Assembly: GCF_002929555.1 (NCBI RefSeq)
Contig: NZ_PJJP01000034.1
Span: 1 to 64,000 of the forward strand
Source: Cryobacterium sp. N22
GTDB lineage: Bacteria > Actinomycetota > Actinomycetes > Actinomycetales > Microbacteriaceae
Length of the DNA: 64,000 nucleotides
Direction: 5' to 3'
Within the stretch, counting starts at the first letter, position 1; each line of letters starts with the position of its first letter. The notes below the pieces were generated by a model that saw nothing but the letters and a program-made list of their open reading frames with translations, was not told where the DNA came from and searched no databases. Of the stretch, positions 40,223-48,084 are shown piece after piece. A program made the translations under genes and the position numbers.

Positions 40223-41277
40223 GTCCCGAGCGCGGCGGCGCATCCGCATCCGCACCCGAATCCGCACCGCGAGTTGCCGCAGATACCCCCATCGATCGCT
40301 CTGAAGGGGCGCTTTCCCGCAACTCGCGAGATTCCCGCCCACGAGATGACACTTCCCGCCCGTTCGGGAGCGCTCAAGGGGCCGCAACGGGCAACTCGGG
40401 CGCGCCTGGCGACGCGGGGGCGGCGCTCACGGCCGGCGTGGTGCTCGACGGGGTGTCCCTCAGCATCGACGGCATCAGCATCCTGCAGGGTGTCTCGGCG
40501 ACCCTGCCGCCCGGTACCGTCACCGGGCTGCTCGGGCCGAACGGGGCGGGCAAGTCCAGCCTGCTGCGCATCATCGCCGGCATCGACCGGGCGGATGCCG
40601 GCACCGTCGCCCTGGACGGCGCGGTCGTGGGGCAGCTGCGCCGGCGCGAGGCCGCCCGGCGCATCGCCCTGCTCGAGCAGAACGTGGCGCCCAGCGTCGA
40701 CCTGTCCGTGCGCGACGTCGTGCTGCTCGGCCGCATCCCGCACCGCAGCCGGCTGCTGGGCAGCTTCGGCGGTGACGACGACCTTGCCGTGGCCACCGAG
40801 GCGCTGGCGATGGTGGGCGCCGCCGACCTCCTCGACCGGCGCTGGCACACCCTCAGCGGCGGGCAGCAACAGCGGGTGCAGATCGCCAGGGCCCTGGCCC
40901 AGCGGCCGAGTCTGCTGCTGCTGGACGAACCCACCAACCACCTTGACGTGAGCGCGCAACTGTCGCTGCTGCACCAGGTGCGCGGGCTCGGCCTCACCTC
41001 GGTGCTCGCCCTGCACGACCTCAACCTCGCCGCGGCGTACTGCGACCACATCGTGCTGCTGCAGGCCGGCCGGCTGGCCGCGTTCGGCACGCCCGCCCAG
41101 GTGCTGCGTCCCGAGATCATCCAGGCCGTGTACGGGGTCGACTGCGACATCGTGCCGCACCCCCGCACCGGCCGGCCGGTGATCGTGTTCTCCGGGCCGG
41201 ATGAGCAGCCCGAGCCGCTCGCATCCGCCTCGCCAGGTGCGCGAGATGACACTTCGGGCCCCCTCAGCACTCCGTAA
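40219..41277 (+). CDS. Putative F420-0 ABC transporter, ATP-binding protein
   Basis: 352 residues from ATG 40219 (ATGA overlap with the permease). The ABC domain starts only near residue 75. Walker A GLLGPNGAGKSSLLR is near 105, signature LSGGQQQRVQIARAL near 215 and Walker B LLLLDEPTNHLD near 235. The N-terminal 70 residues are not family-like: they are encoded mostly by two in-frame palindromic repeats (40268-40328, 40342-40398). A third repeat (41237-41301) supplies the last residues and the stop. A start nearer the ABC domain lacks a good site, so the extension is probably translated. Confidence 0.88.
   Translation: MSPERGGASASAPESAPRVAADTPIDRSEGALSRNSRDSRPRDDTSRPFGSAQGAATGNSGAPGDAGAALTAGVVLDGVSLSIDGISILQGVSATLPPGTVTGLLGPNGAGKSSLLRIIAGIDRADAGTVALDGAVVGQLRRREAARRIALLEQNVAPSVDLSVRDVVLLGRIPHRSRLLGSFGGDDDLAVATEALAMVGAADLLDRRWHTLSGGQQQRVQIARALAQRPSLLLLDEPTNHLDVSAQLSLLHQVRGLGLTSVLALHDLNLAAAYCDHIVLLQAGRLAAFGTPAQVLRPEIIQAVYGVDCDIVPHPRTGRPVIVFSGPDEQPEPLASASPGARDDTSGPLSTP
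40268..40328. repeat. CGAGTTGC palindrome, copy A (in frame in ATPase gene)
   Basis: 61 bp with perfect 10-bp ends CGCGAGTTGC and GCAACTCGCG. The interior shows CCCCC against GGGGCG. Confidence 0.85.
40342..40398. repeat. CGAGTTGC palindrome, copy B (in frame in ATPase gene)
   Basis: 57 bp, ends CGAGATG and GCAACTCG. Shares CGAGATGACACTTC with copy C. Confidence 0.75.
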
Positions 41278-41301
41278 ACGGCCGCAATCGGCAACTCGCA
41301 C
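41237..41301. repeat. CGAGTTGC palindrome, copy C (provides the ATPase stop codon)
   Basis: 65 bp, ends GTGCGCGAGATG and GCAACTCGCAC. The ATPase TAA (41275-41277) lies in its loop. Confidence 0.75.
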
Positions 41302-41329
41302 GACACCTAGACCTGCAGAAGGAACCCCC

Positions 41330-42841
41330 ATGACCCGAGTCACAGTTCTCGCCGGCGGCGTCGGCGGCGCCCGCTTCACCCGCGGGTTGCTGCAGCAGCT
41401 GGCCTCCGTGGACGCTCGAGTTGCGGCAAATGACCCCTTCGGCGGGCGTGAAGGGGCGGTTTCCGGCGGCTCGGCGCAGGAAACCACCGCGGGGGCCGCC
41501 AGCGAGGTCACCGTGATCGTCAACACCGGCGACGACATGTGGCTCGACGGGCTGCGCATCTGCCCCGACCTCGACACCGTGATGTACACCCTCGGCGGCG
41601 GCATCAGCGAGGAGCAGGGCTGGGGCCGGCCCGACGAGTCCCGGCGCACCTCCGCCGAGATCGCCGCATACGGGCGCGGCTGGTCGTGGTTCACCCTCGG
41701 CGACCTCGACCTGGCCACCCACATCGTGCGCACCGACCTGCTCCGAAACGGCGCCACCCTCAGCGCCGCCACGGAGTTCCTCTGCCGGCGCTGGCAGCCC
41801 GGCGCCCGGCTGCTGCCGATGAGCGACCAGTTCGTGGAGACGCACGTGCGGCTGGCCGAGGATGCCGACGAGCACCGTGCGGGCGACCTCATCCACTTCG
41901 AGGAGTGGTGGGTGCGCTACCGCGCGACCACGCCCATCACCGAGTTCGTGCAGCTGGGCCTGGCCGACGCCGTCGCGGCGCCCGGGGTGATCGACGCCAT
42001 CCTCACCGCCGACCTGGTGATCCTGCCACCGTCGAACCCCGTCGTGTCGGTGGGCACGATCCTGAGCATCCCCGGCATCCGCGAGGCCTTGCGCGCCACC
42101 ACGGCCCGGGTCGTGGGTATCTCGCCGATCATCTCCGGTTCCGCCGTGCGCGGCATGGCCGACACCTGCCTGAGCACCATCGGCGTGGAGACCTCCGCCC
42201 TCGCGGTGGGCCTGCACTACGGCTCCCGCCGGGGCGACGGGGTGCTCGACGCCTGGCTCGTCGACGAGACGGATGCCGACGCGGTGCCCGCGCTCGAGGC
42301 CGCCGGCATCCGCGCGGCCGCCGTGCCGCTCTGGATGAGCGATGTGGCCGCGACGGCGCAGATCGCCGCCGAGGCCCTGAGGATCGCCGCCGACCTGACA
42401 GACGCCGCGCACCCGGCGCAGCACGACCTGCCGGTCGTGGAGTTCGCCTTTCCCGGGCCGCTGCGCGACCGGCTGGTCGCCGCGATCCTGAACGGCTCGA
42501 AGACCTCGACGACGTCCACGCTCATCGAGTACGGCATCGAGGACGAGCCGCTGCCCGTGGTCGGCAGCCGGCAGGTCGTGATCGATTCGGCGGGGCGCCC
42601 GGTGGCGATCATCGAGACCACGGGGATGCGCGTTGTGCGCCTCGGCGCCGTGGATCTGGACCACGCCCTCGACGAAGGTGAAGGCTACGACTCCGTGGCC
42701 GCCTGGCGGGCCGGCCACGAGCGCTTCTGGCACAGCGACGACATGCGCGCCTACCTCGGCGACCCTGCCTTCACCGTGACCGACGACACCGAGGTCGTGC
42801 TCGAGCGGCTGCGGGTCGTGCGGGTGCTGCCCCGCGCCTGA
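41330..42841 (+). CDS. cofD: 2-phospho-L-lactate transferase (CofD) fused to an ASCH domain
   Basis: 503 residues from ATG 41330 (AGAAGGAA upstream). The first about 365 residues are CofD: VTVLAGGVGGARFTRGL, TVIVNTGDDMWLDGLRICPDLDTVMYTLGG, ILPPSNPVVSVGTIL and SPIISGSAVRGMA. It joins the lactyl or phosphoenolpyruvyl guanylate to Fo to form F420-0. The last about 135 residues are an ASCH domain: ILNGSKTSTTSTLI, LPVVGSRQVVIDSAGRPVAIIETT and GYDSVAAWRAGHERFW. The two are in one unbroken frame. Residues about 29-50 (RVAANDPFGGREGAVSGG) come from an in-frame palindrome absent from other CofD proteins I know. Confidence 0.92.
   Translation: MTRVTVLAGGVGGARFTRGLLQQLASVDARVAANDPFGGREGAVSGGSAQETTAGAASEVTVIVNTGDDMWLDGLRICPDLDTVMYTLGGGISEEQGWGRPDESRRTSAEIAAYGRGWSWFTLGDLDLATHIVRTDLLRNGATLSAATEFLCRRWQPGARLLPMSDQFVETHVRLAEDADEHRAGDLIHFEEWWVRYRATTPITEFVQLGLADAVAAPGVIDAILTADLVILPPSNPVVSVGTILSIPGIREALRATTARVVGISPIISGSAVRGMADTCLSTIGVETSALAVGLHYGSRRGDGVLDAWLVDETDADAVPALEAAGIRAAAVPLWMSDVAATAQIAAEALRIAADLTDAAHPAQHDLPVVEFAFPGPLRDRLVAAILNGSKTSTTSTLIEYGIEDEPLPVVGSRQVVIDSAGRPVAIIETTGMRVVRLGAVDLDHALDEGEGYDSVAAWRAGHERFWHSDDMRAYLGDPAFTVTDDTEVVLERLRVVRVLPRA
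41417..41474. repeat. CGAGTTGC palindrome, copy D (in frame in cofD)
   Basis: 58 bp, ends CGAGTTGC and GGCTCG with inner CCCCTT/AAGGGG arms. It codes for an insertion between the GGVGG loop and the NTGDD strand. Confidence 0.8.
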
Positions 42842-42922
42842 CCCGCCCGGGCAAGCAGAACCCCGCCGAGCGGCCTACTATCGCCGGTGAATCGGTTCGA
42901 GCGTGCGGAAGGTGGAACTGCC

Positions 42923-43399
42923 ATGGACACGGCCACAGTCATCTGGATCATCGTGGGCATCGTCGTCGTGATCGCCATCATCGGCGTGATCGCCGTCGTC
43001 GCCGCCCGGCGCGGCCGGGAGCAGCGCGAGAAGAAACACCGCGAAGACCAGCAGCGAGCCGAGGAGATGCGCCGGGATGCCGAGGCCCGCGCCATCGACG
43101 CGCGCGAGAACGAGGCCAAGGCCACCCGGGCGCAGGCGGATGCCCAACAGGCGCAGGTGGACGCCGACCGGCTGCGCCAGGAAGCCGATCAGCGCCAAGC
43201 CGAAGCGCAGGACCTCCGCGCCCACTCCGAGGAGCAGAGCCGGCACGCCGACGAGATCGATCCGACCGTGGACACGCGCCACGGCGGACGCCACGACGAC
43301 ACCGCAACGGGTGCCGGAACGGTGGACGAGCGCCCGGCGGCCACCGAGCCGCGCCACACCGATCAGCCGCCGCCGCAGGACACCGACAACCGAACCTGA
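42923..43399 (+). CDS. Single-pass membrane protein with a cytosolic coiled coil
   Basis: About 158 residues from ATG 42923, with GGTGGA six bases upstream. A GTG at 42887 five bases after TACTAT is an alternative leaderless start adding 12 residues. One membrane helix (TVIWIIVGIVVVIAIIGVIAVVAA) is followed by a highly charged Glu/Arg/Gln/Ala coiled coil of about 75 residues. The tail is hydrophilic with His and Pro. There is no enzymatic motif. Similar proteins are annotated only as hypothetical. It is in the same direction as cofD 80 bases upstream. Confidence 0.8.
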   Translation: MDTATVIWIIVGIVVVIAIIGVIAVVAARRGREQREKKHREDQQRAEEMRRDAEARAIDARENEAKATRAQADAQQAQVDADRLRQEADQRQAEAQDLRAHSEEQSRHADEIDPTVDTRHGGRHDDTATGAGTVDERPAATEPRHTDQPPPQDTDNRT

Positions 43400-43516
43400 G
43401 ACGACCGGGTACCCAACCGGACGCCTCGAGCCCTGCCGGGGACTACGGGGCCGCGCTACTCTCGGCTACGTCGAAGCGCCACGCGCCGACCCGCCCCCGA
43501 GCGAAGGGCCACCGTC

Positions 43517-44398
43517 ATGTCTCCTGTTCCCACGCCGCCCCGCGTCTACGGCACCTGGCCCGGCGGGATGCCCTACCTTGCCGTCGGCTCCGGCCCGCCG
43601 CTGGTCTTCCTACCCGGCACCACCCCGAACCACGACGCGCCCACGGGTACCGAGCGTCGTTTCCAGGCCCGGCAGATTCTGCCGTACGCCGCGTCGCGCC
43701 GGGTGTGGTGGGTGAACCGGCGGCCGGGACTCGACCCCGCCGCCACCATGGCCGACATCGCCGCCGACTACGCCAGCGCGATGCTGCGGCGCTTCGACGA
43801 ACCCGTCGACGTGATCGGCGAGTCCACCGGCGGCAGCGTGGCTCTGCAGCTCGCCGCCGACCACCCGGCCGTCGTGAAGCGGCTCGTGATCGTGTCGGCC
43901 GCCTACCGGCTCAGCGAGGAGGGCCGCGACACCATGCTGCGGGTGGCCGACGACGTTCTCGACGGCCGTCCGCGCGCCGCCGGGGCGGAGCTGATGCGGA
44001 TGACGGGCTCCGGCGCCCTCTCCAATCGGCTGTTGGCGGCTCTGGGCTGGCTGATCGGCAAACCCTTCTTCGCCCGTGCGAGCGCCGACCTGATGACCAC
44101 CATCCGGGCCGAGGATGCCTTCAACCTGCGCACCGGGTTGGCTGACATCGTGGCCCCAACGCTGGTGATCGGAGGGGACAGGGATGCCTTCTATTCGGCC
44201 GAGCTTTTCCGCCAGACGGCGGAGGGTATCCCCCGCGCCGACCTGGCCCTCTACTCCGGCCGAGGCCACATGAGCACCGGGCTGGATCCCCGGTTCCTGC
44301 CCGACATCCTCTCGTTCCTCGACCCGCCCGACGACACCGGCTCGCCGGCCGGCCGGGCCGAGCCTGGGGCCGGCCGGGGTGACATCTCAGTACAGTGA
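43517..44398 (+). CDS. Alpha/beta hydrolase
   Basis: 293 residues. The nucleophile elbow GESTGGSVALQLA is near residue 101, the catalytic Asp probably in VIGGDRDAFYS near 217, and the His in YSGRGHMST near 252. The oxyanion region is FLPGTTPNHDAP near 31-42. It is soluble with no signal. The gene is downstream of the coiled-coil protein and directly upstream of the YhhN gene in the same direction. The substrate is unknown. Confidence 0.88.
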   Translation: MSPVPTPPRVYGTWPGGMPYLAVGSGPPLVFLPGTTPNHDAPTGTERRFQARQILPYAASRRVWWVNRRPGLDPAATMADIAADYASAMLRRFDEPVDVIGESTGGSVALQLAADHPAVVKRLVIVSAAYRLSEEGRDTMLRVADDVLDGRPRAAGAELMRMTGSGALSNRLLAALGWLIGKPFFARASADLMTTIRAEDAFNLRTGLADIVAPTLVIGGDRDAFYSAELFRQTAEGIPRADLALYSGRGHMSTGLDPRFLPDILSFLDPPDDTGSPAGRAEPGAGRGDISVQ

Positions 44399-44431
44399 GT
44401 GAGACATCCGGCCCCCATCGAAGTGAGCACA

Positions 44432-45103
44432 GTGCACGAATCCCGTATTGCGGTCCGACCGGCGTCTTCCGTCGTACAGTTTCTGCCGCTCCTCGTGGTC
44501 GCCGTGATCCACCTGGGTGCCATCCTGCTGTCGCTGCCCGTCGCGGCGGAGTGGACGAAGCCGCTGCTCATGCCGGCCCTGGCGACCGGGCTCATCTGGG
44601 GCGCGCCCGAGCGTCGCTCGCCGGCAGTGGTGCTCGGGGTAGTCGCGTTGTTCCTCTCGTGGGTGGGAGACGTCACGATCCCGTGGTGGTTCGTCGTCGG
44701 CCTGGTGTTCTTCCTGCTGGCGCACATCGCCTACCTCGTGCTTTTCGTCACCCGGCTCGCCGTGCGGCGCCGGCTGCAATGGTGGGCCGCCGCCTATGCG
44801 GCCTGGCTCATCGTCTTGCTCACGATTCTGGGCCCCCACACCGGCTCCCTGCTGATTCCGGTCATCGCCTACGGCATCGTGCTCTCCGCGATGGCCGCAT
44901 TCGCGTCACGGTGCAACCGCTGGGTCGCGTGGGGCGGGGCGCTCTTCGTCGTCTCCGACTCGCTCCTGGCGATCAACAGGTTCCTGCCGGACGCCGGCAT
45001 ACCCCTGGCGGATTTCCTGATCATGGTCACCTATATCGCGGCCCAGACGCTCATCGTGTGGGGGCTGCTGCGGCACGAGCGGGCGCGGGTGGCTTCGGCG
45101 TAA
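44432..45103 (+). CDS. YhhN-family membrane protein (lysoplasmalogenase-like)
   Basis: About 223 residues from GTG 44432, preceded by GAAGTGAG. GTG 44399 would overlie the likely start of transcription (TACAGT at 44391). About eight hydrophobic segments show the YhhN/TMEM86 pattern with charged Asp residues in helices: LFLSWVGDVTIPW and ALFVVSDSLLAINRF. Animal relatives hydrolyse lysoplasmalogen vinyl ethers. The bacterial role is uncertain. Its last 198 bases are antisense to the 3' part of the P1B ATPase gene. Confidence 0.88.
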   Translation: MHESRIAVRPASSVVQFLPLLVVAVIHLGAILLSLPVAAEWTKPLLMPALATGLIWGAPERRSPAVVLGVVALFLSWVGDVTIPWWFVVGLVFFLLAHIAYLVLFVTRLAVRRRLQWWAAAYAAWLIVLLTILGPHTGSLLIPVIAYGIVLSAMAAFASRCNRWVAWGGALFVVSDSLLAINRFLPDAGIPLADFLIMVTYIAAQTLIVWGLLRHERARVASA

Positions 45104-46990
45104 CAGCCGCATCGCGTTGACGATCACGAGCAGAACGGATGCCTCGTGCACGAGCATCCCCACGGCCATGGTCACACCGCCCAGCAGCACCCCGGCCAGC
45201 AGCAGCACCACCGTTATCACGGCGACGGCAACGTTCTGGTGCATGGTGCGCACGGTGCGCCGGGCCAGGTCGATGGCCACGGGCAGCATCAGCAGGTTGT
45301 CACCCATCAGGGCGATGTCGGCGGTTTCGACCGCCACCGCCGACCCGGCCGCGCCCATCGCGATGCCGATGTCGGCCGTGGCCAGCGCCGGGGCATCGTT
45401 CACGCCGTCGCCCACCATCGCCACAACGTGGCCCTCGTGTTGCAGCCGCGTCACCACGTCGAGCTTGTCCTCGGGCAGCAGCGATGCCCGGATCTCGTCG
45501 ATACCGACGGCGGCACCGACCATGGATGCCACCAGCGGGCCGTCGCCGGTGAGCATGATGACCCTGTGCACCCCGGCGGCGCGCAGCCCCGCCAGCATGC
45601 GGGCGGCGTCGGGACGCACCTCGTCGGCAACCGCGAGAACCCCGGCCACGATGCCGTCGATCACGACGATCAGCGGCGTGCGACCGCGGGCGGCGAGGCC
45701 GGCGGCCACCGTGACGGCCGCATCCGGGTCGTCGATGGCGTGAGCGGCCAGCAGCGCCGGGTTGCCGATCAGCACGGTGCGACCGGCCACGGTGGCGGTT
45801 ATGCCCTGGCCGGGGATTGACGTGATGGTGTCGGGCAGGTGGGTTCCGCCGGCACCGCGAGCTTCGGCCACGGCCGTCCCCGTGGCGCTGTCCGCGGCGG
45901 CCAACACGATCGCTCCGGCCAGCGGATGCCCGGAGCCGGCCTCGGCCCTGGCGGCCCAGCCGAGCACGTCGGCGCGGGTCAGTTCGGGGTTCAGCACCAC
46001 CACGTCGGTCAGTTGCGGGCGACCCCGGGTGAGGGTTCCGGTCTTGTCGACGGCGACGACGGTGATCCTTGATGCGGTCTCGAGGAACTCGCCGCCCTTG
46101 ATCAGGATTCCGGACCGGGCGGCACGGCCGATCCCGGCGACGATCGCGACGGGAATCGAGATGACCAGGGCGCCGGGGCAGCCGATCACCAGCAGCGTCA
46201 GCGCCAGGAACAGGTCGCCGGTGGCAAGACCGACGACGACGGCGAGCACCAGGATACCGGGGGTGTACCAGGCGGAGAACCTGTCCATGAAGACCTGGGT
46301 CGGGGCGGTGGCGTCCTGGGCCTCCTCCACCCTGTGCACGATGCGGGCCAGAGTGGTGGCCGCGCCGACCTCGGTGGCCTCGACCTGCAGCAACCCGCCG
46401 GTGCACATCGTGCCGGCGAAGACGCTGTCGCCGGGCCCCTTGGCCACCGGGAGGGATTCGCCCGTGATCGAGGACTCGTCGAGGGCGCCGGTGCCCTGCG
46501 TCACGATGCCGTCCACCGGCACCCGCGCGCCGGACTTGACCAGCACGGTCTCGCCGCTGAGCACGGCGGCGGCCGGCACCTCGGCCTGCGCGCCGCCGCG
46601 CAGCACCACGGCCACGTCGGGCGCCAGCGCCACGAGGGCGGTCAGGGCGGACCGGGTGCGATTCAGGGTCGCCGTTTCGAGGGCGTGGCCGACGGCGAAC
46701 AGAAAGGTCACCGCGGCGGCCTCCCAGTACTCGCCGAGTACGACAGCACCCACCGTGGCCACGGTGACAAGCAGGTCGATGCCGACCACACGCCCCGACA
46801 GGCCACGCAGGGCCGCCCGGGCGATCGGGGCGCCGGCCACGATGGCGGCCGCCCCCATCGCCGTGTCCGAGGCCAGGCTCAACGCTGGCGCCAGACCGGC
46901 CAGCCAAGCCGCCGCGATCAGCGTCCCGGACACGGCCGGTATCGTCCAACGGGTGTTCAGCCGGCGGCCGAGGCCGGCCGCGGTGCGCAT
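44906..46990 (-). CDS. P1B-type heavy-metal-transporting ATPase with CPG motif
   Basis: 694 residues. P-type motifs are TGES near 176, the phosphorylated Asp315 in DKTGTLTRG, GSGHPLAGA near 355 and GDGVNDAPA near 555. The membrane metal motif is CPG (residues 271-273) rather than CPC, CPH or SPC. There is no N-terminal metal-binding domain. A free HMA protein is encoded 21 bases upstream. Copper export, possibly for NirK maturation, is the context-based guess. After the last helix (VIVNAMRLL) a 60-odd-residue charged tail runs antisense through the YhhN gene, an unusual extension. Confidence 0.9.
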   Translation of the reverse strand: MRTAAGLGRRLNTRWTIPAVSGTLIAAAWLAGLAPALSLASDTAMGAAAIVAGAPIARAALRGLSGRVVGIDLLVTVATVGAVVLGEYWEAAAVTFLFAVGHALETATLNRTRSALTALVALAPDVAVVLRGGAQAEVPAAAVLSGETVLVKSGARVPVDGIVTQGTGALDESSITGESLPVAKGPGDSVFAGTMCTGGLLQVEATEVGAATTLARIVHRVEEAQDATAPTQVFMDRFSAWYTPGILVLAVVVGLATGDLFLALTLLVIGCPGALVISIPVAIVAGIGRAARSGILIKGGEFLETASRITVVAVDKTGTLTRGRPQLTDVVVLNPELTRADVLGWAARAEAGSGHPLAGAIVLAAADSATGTAVAEARGAGGTHLPDTITSIPGQGITATVAGRTVLIGNPALLAAHAIDDPDAAVTVAAGLAARGRTPLIVVIDGIVAGVLAVADEVRPDAARMLAGLRAAGVHRVIMLTGDGPLVASMVGAAVGIDEIRASLLPEDKLDVVTRLQHEGHVVAMVGDGVNDAPALATADIGIAMGAAGSAVAVETADIALMGDNLLMLPVAIDLARRTVRTMHQNVAVAVITVVLLLAGVLLGGVTMAVGMLVHEASVLLVIVNAMRLLRRSHPRPLVPQQPPHDERLGRDIGDHDQEIRQGYAGVRQEPVDRQERVGDDEERPAPRDPAVAP

Positions 46991-47011
46991 GTCACTCCCC
47001 CGACCTGGGCG

Positions 47012-47245
47012 TCAGAACGCGGCCAGCCGGGCGGTGTAGCCGGCCTTGCCGACCGCGGCGATGAGGGCATCCGTCGTAACCAGGGCCGGGTCGTGGTCGA
47101 TCTCGATGCGGGCGGAGGAGAAGAACACGGCGACCCCGGTGACGCCGGGCAGCCGGCCGACCAGCTTCTCGATCTTGGCGACGCACGAGGGGCAGGAGAA
47201 GCCGTCGGCCCGCAGGATGGTGTGGGTGGTGGTGAGGGTGGTCAT
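47012..47245 (-). CDS. HMA-type copper chaperone
   Basis: 77 residues, a single heavy-metal-associated domain with the CxxC site in GFSCPSCVAKIEKLVGRLPGV near residues 18-21. It should bind Cu(I) and hand it to the ATPase encoded next. AAAGGA lies eight bases before ATG 47245. A CCCCGG-CTGA-CCGGGG hairpin in the leader and an ATGACGGCCGTCAT palindrome further upstream suggest its own promoter. Mercury or zinc binding is possible in this fold, but the NirK context favours copper. Confidence 0.92.
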   Translation of the reverse strand: MTTLTTTHTILRADGFSCPSCVAKIEKLVGRLPGVTGVAVFFSSARIEIDHDPALVTTDALIAAVGKAGYTARLAAF

Positions 47246-47272
47246 GGTGTGTCCTTTCGTAGGTGCCGCGCA

Positions 47273-47288
47273 CCCCGGCTGACCGGGG
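47273..47288 (-). promoter_or_regulatory. Leader hairpin of the HMA gene
   Basis: CCCCGG/CCGGGG with a 4-base loop, about 30 bases upstream of the HMA start. It may be part of a regulatory leader or an attenuator after the FNR-like gene. Confidence 0.4.
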
Positions 47289-47324
47289 CATTCACGACGT
47301 TACGGAAGCCGCCGGCCGGCGACC

Positions 47325-47338
47325 ATGACGGCCGTCAT
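47325..47338. promoter_or_regulatory. Perfect 14-bp palindrome ATGACGGCCGTCAT
   Basis: Uninterrupted dyad overlapping the stop of the FNR-like gene and about 80 bases upstream of the HMA gene. Candidate operator for the HMA-ATPase pair, perhaps copper-responsive. Confidence 0.5.
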
Positions 47339-48084
47339 TTTGCCGCGAGCAGGCCGGTCCGGTCGAGCACCGCGGTCCAGCGGCGGCCCGAGTCGATGAG
47401 TCCGTCGCGGCGGAGCCGGCTCATCGTGCGGGACACCGACTCGGCGCTGGTGCCCGCCATGGCGGCCAGGTCGGCGCGGGTCAGGGGCAGCTGGATGAGG
47501 GTCGTGCCGGGGGCGTCGCCCGGCACGCCGAAGCTGTCGGCCAGGCGGAGCAGGCCGGCCGCCACCCGTTCGGTGACGGTCGTGGAGGCCTGCTCCTGCT
47601 CGGTGGAGCGGGCGCGGGCCAGACGGTCGGAGACCACGTCGAGCACGCCGAGCGCCACCGACGGATGCGCGAGCATCACCTCGCGGAAGGCGCCGGCGTC
47701 GATGCGGAGGGCGCAGGTGGTGACCAGGGCCACGGCCGTCTCGGCGTAGCCGCTGCGGCCCGCCCAGGTGAGGCCGCCGAGCACGTCTCCCGGCCCGAAG
47801 AAGTCGAGGCTGGTGCGCTGGCCGGCGGGGGTGGTGCGGAAGGCCTTCGCCTGGCCGGCCGCGAGCAGATAGACGTGCTCGGCGGGGTCGCCGGCGGTGA
47901 ACATGGCCTCGCCGGCGGACCAGGCCAGCGATTCCATCCGTCTGCCGATCGAGGCCAGCTCGACGCCGGGCAGGTCGTGGAAGAGGCCGATCTGCCCGAG
48001 GATCCGCAGTTGCATCTCGGGCGGACACGGGTGCGGGCTTCCACAGGTGCTGCGGAGCGGCACCGTGCGCCGGGGCTCACTCAC
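47335..48084 (-). CDS. CRP/FNR-family regulator
   Basis: 249 residues from GTG 48084 (GTGA overlap with the nirK stop). Cyclic-nucleotide-like barrel about residues 28-140, then HTH_CRP with the recognition helix TSAESVSRTMSRLRRDGL near 205. The E-SR contact residues are those of FNR rather than CRP. Cysteines at about 14, 20 and 124 recall the FNR cluster ligands, although one is missing. It may sense O2 or NO and control this operon or narGHJI. No clear FNR box was found in the window. Confidence 0.88.
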   Translation of the reverse strand: MSEPRRTVPLRSTCGSPHPCPPEMQLRILGQIGLFHDLPGVELASIGRRMESLAWSAGEAMFTAGDPAEHVYLLAAGQAKAFRTTPAGQRTSLDFFGPGDVLGGLTWAGRSGYAETAVALVTTCALRIDAGAFREVMLAHPSVALGVLDVVSDRLARARSTEQEQASTTVTERVAAGLLRLADSFGVPGDAPGTTLIQLPLTRADLAAMAGTSAESVSRTMSRLRRDGLIDSGRRWTAVLDRTGLLAAK

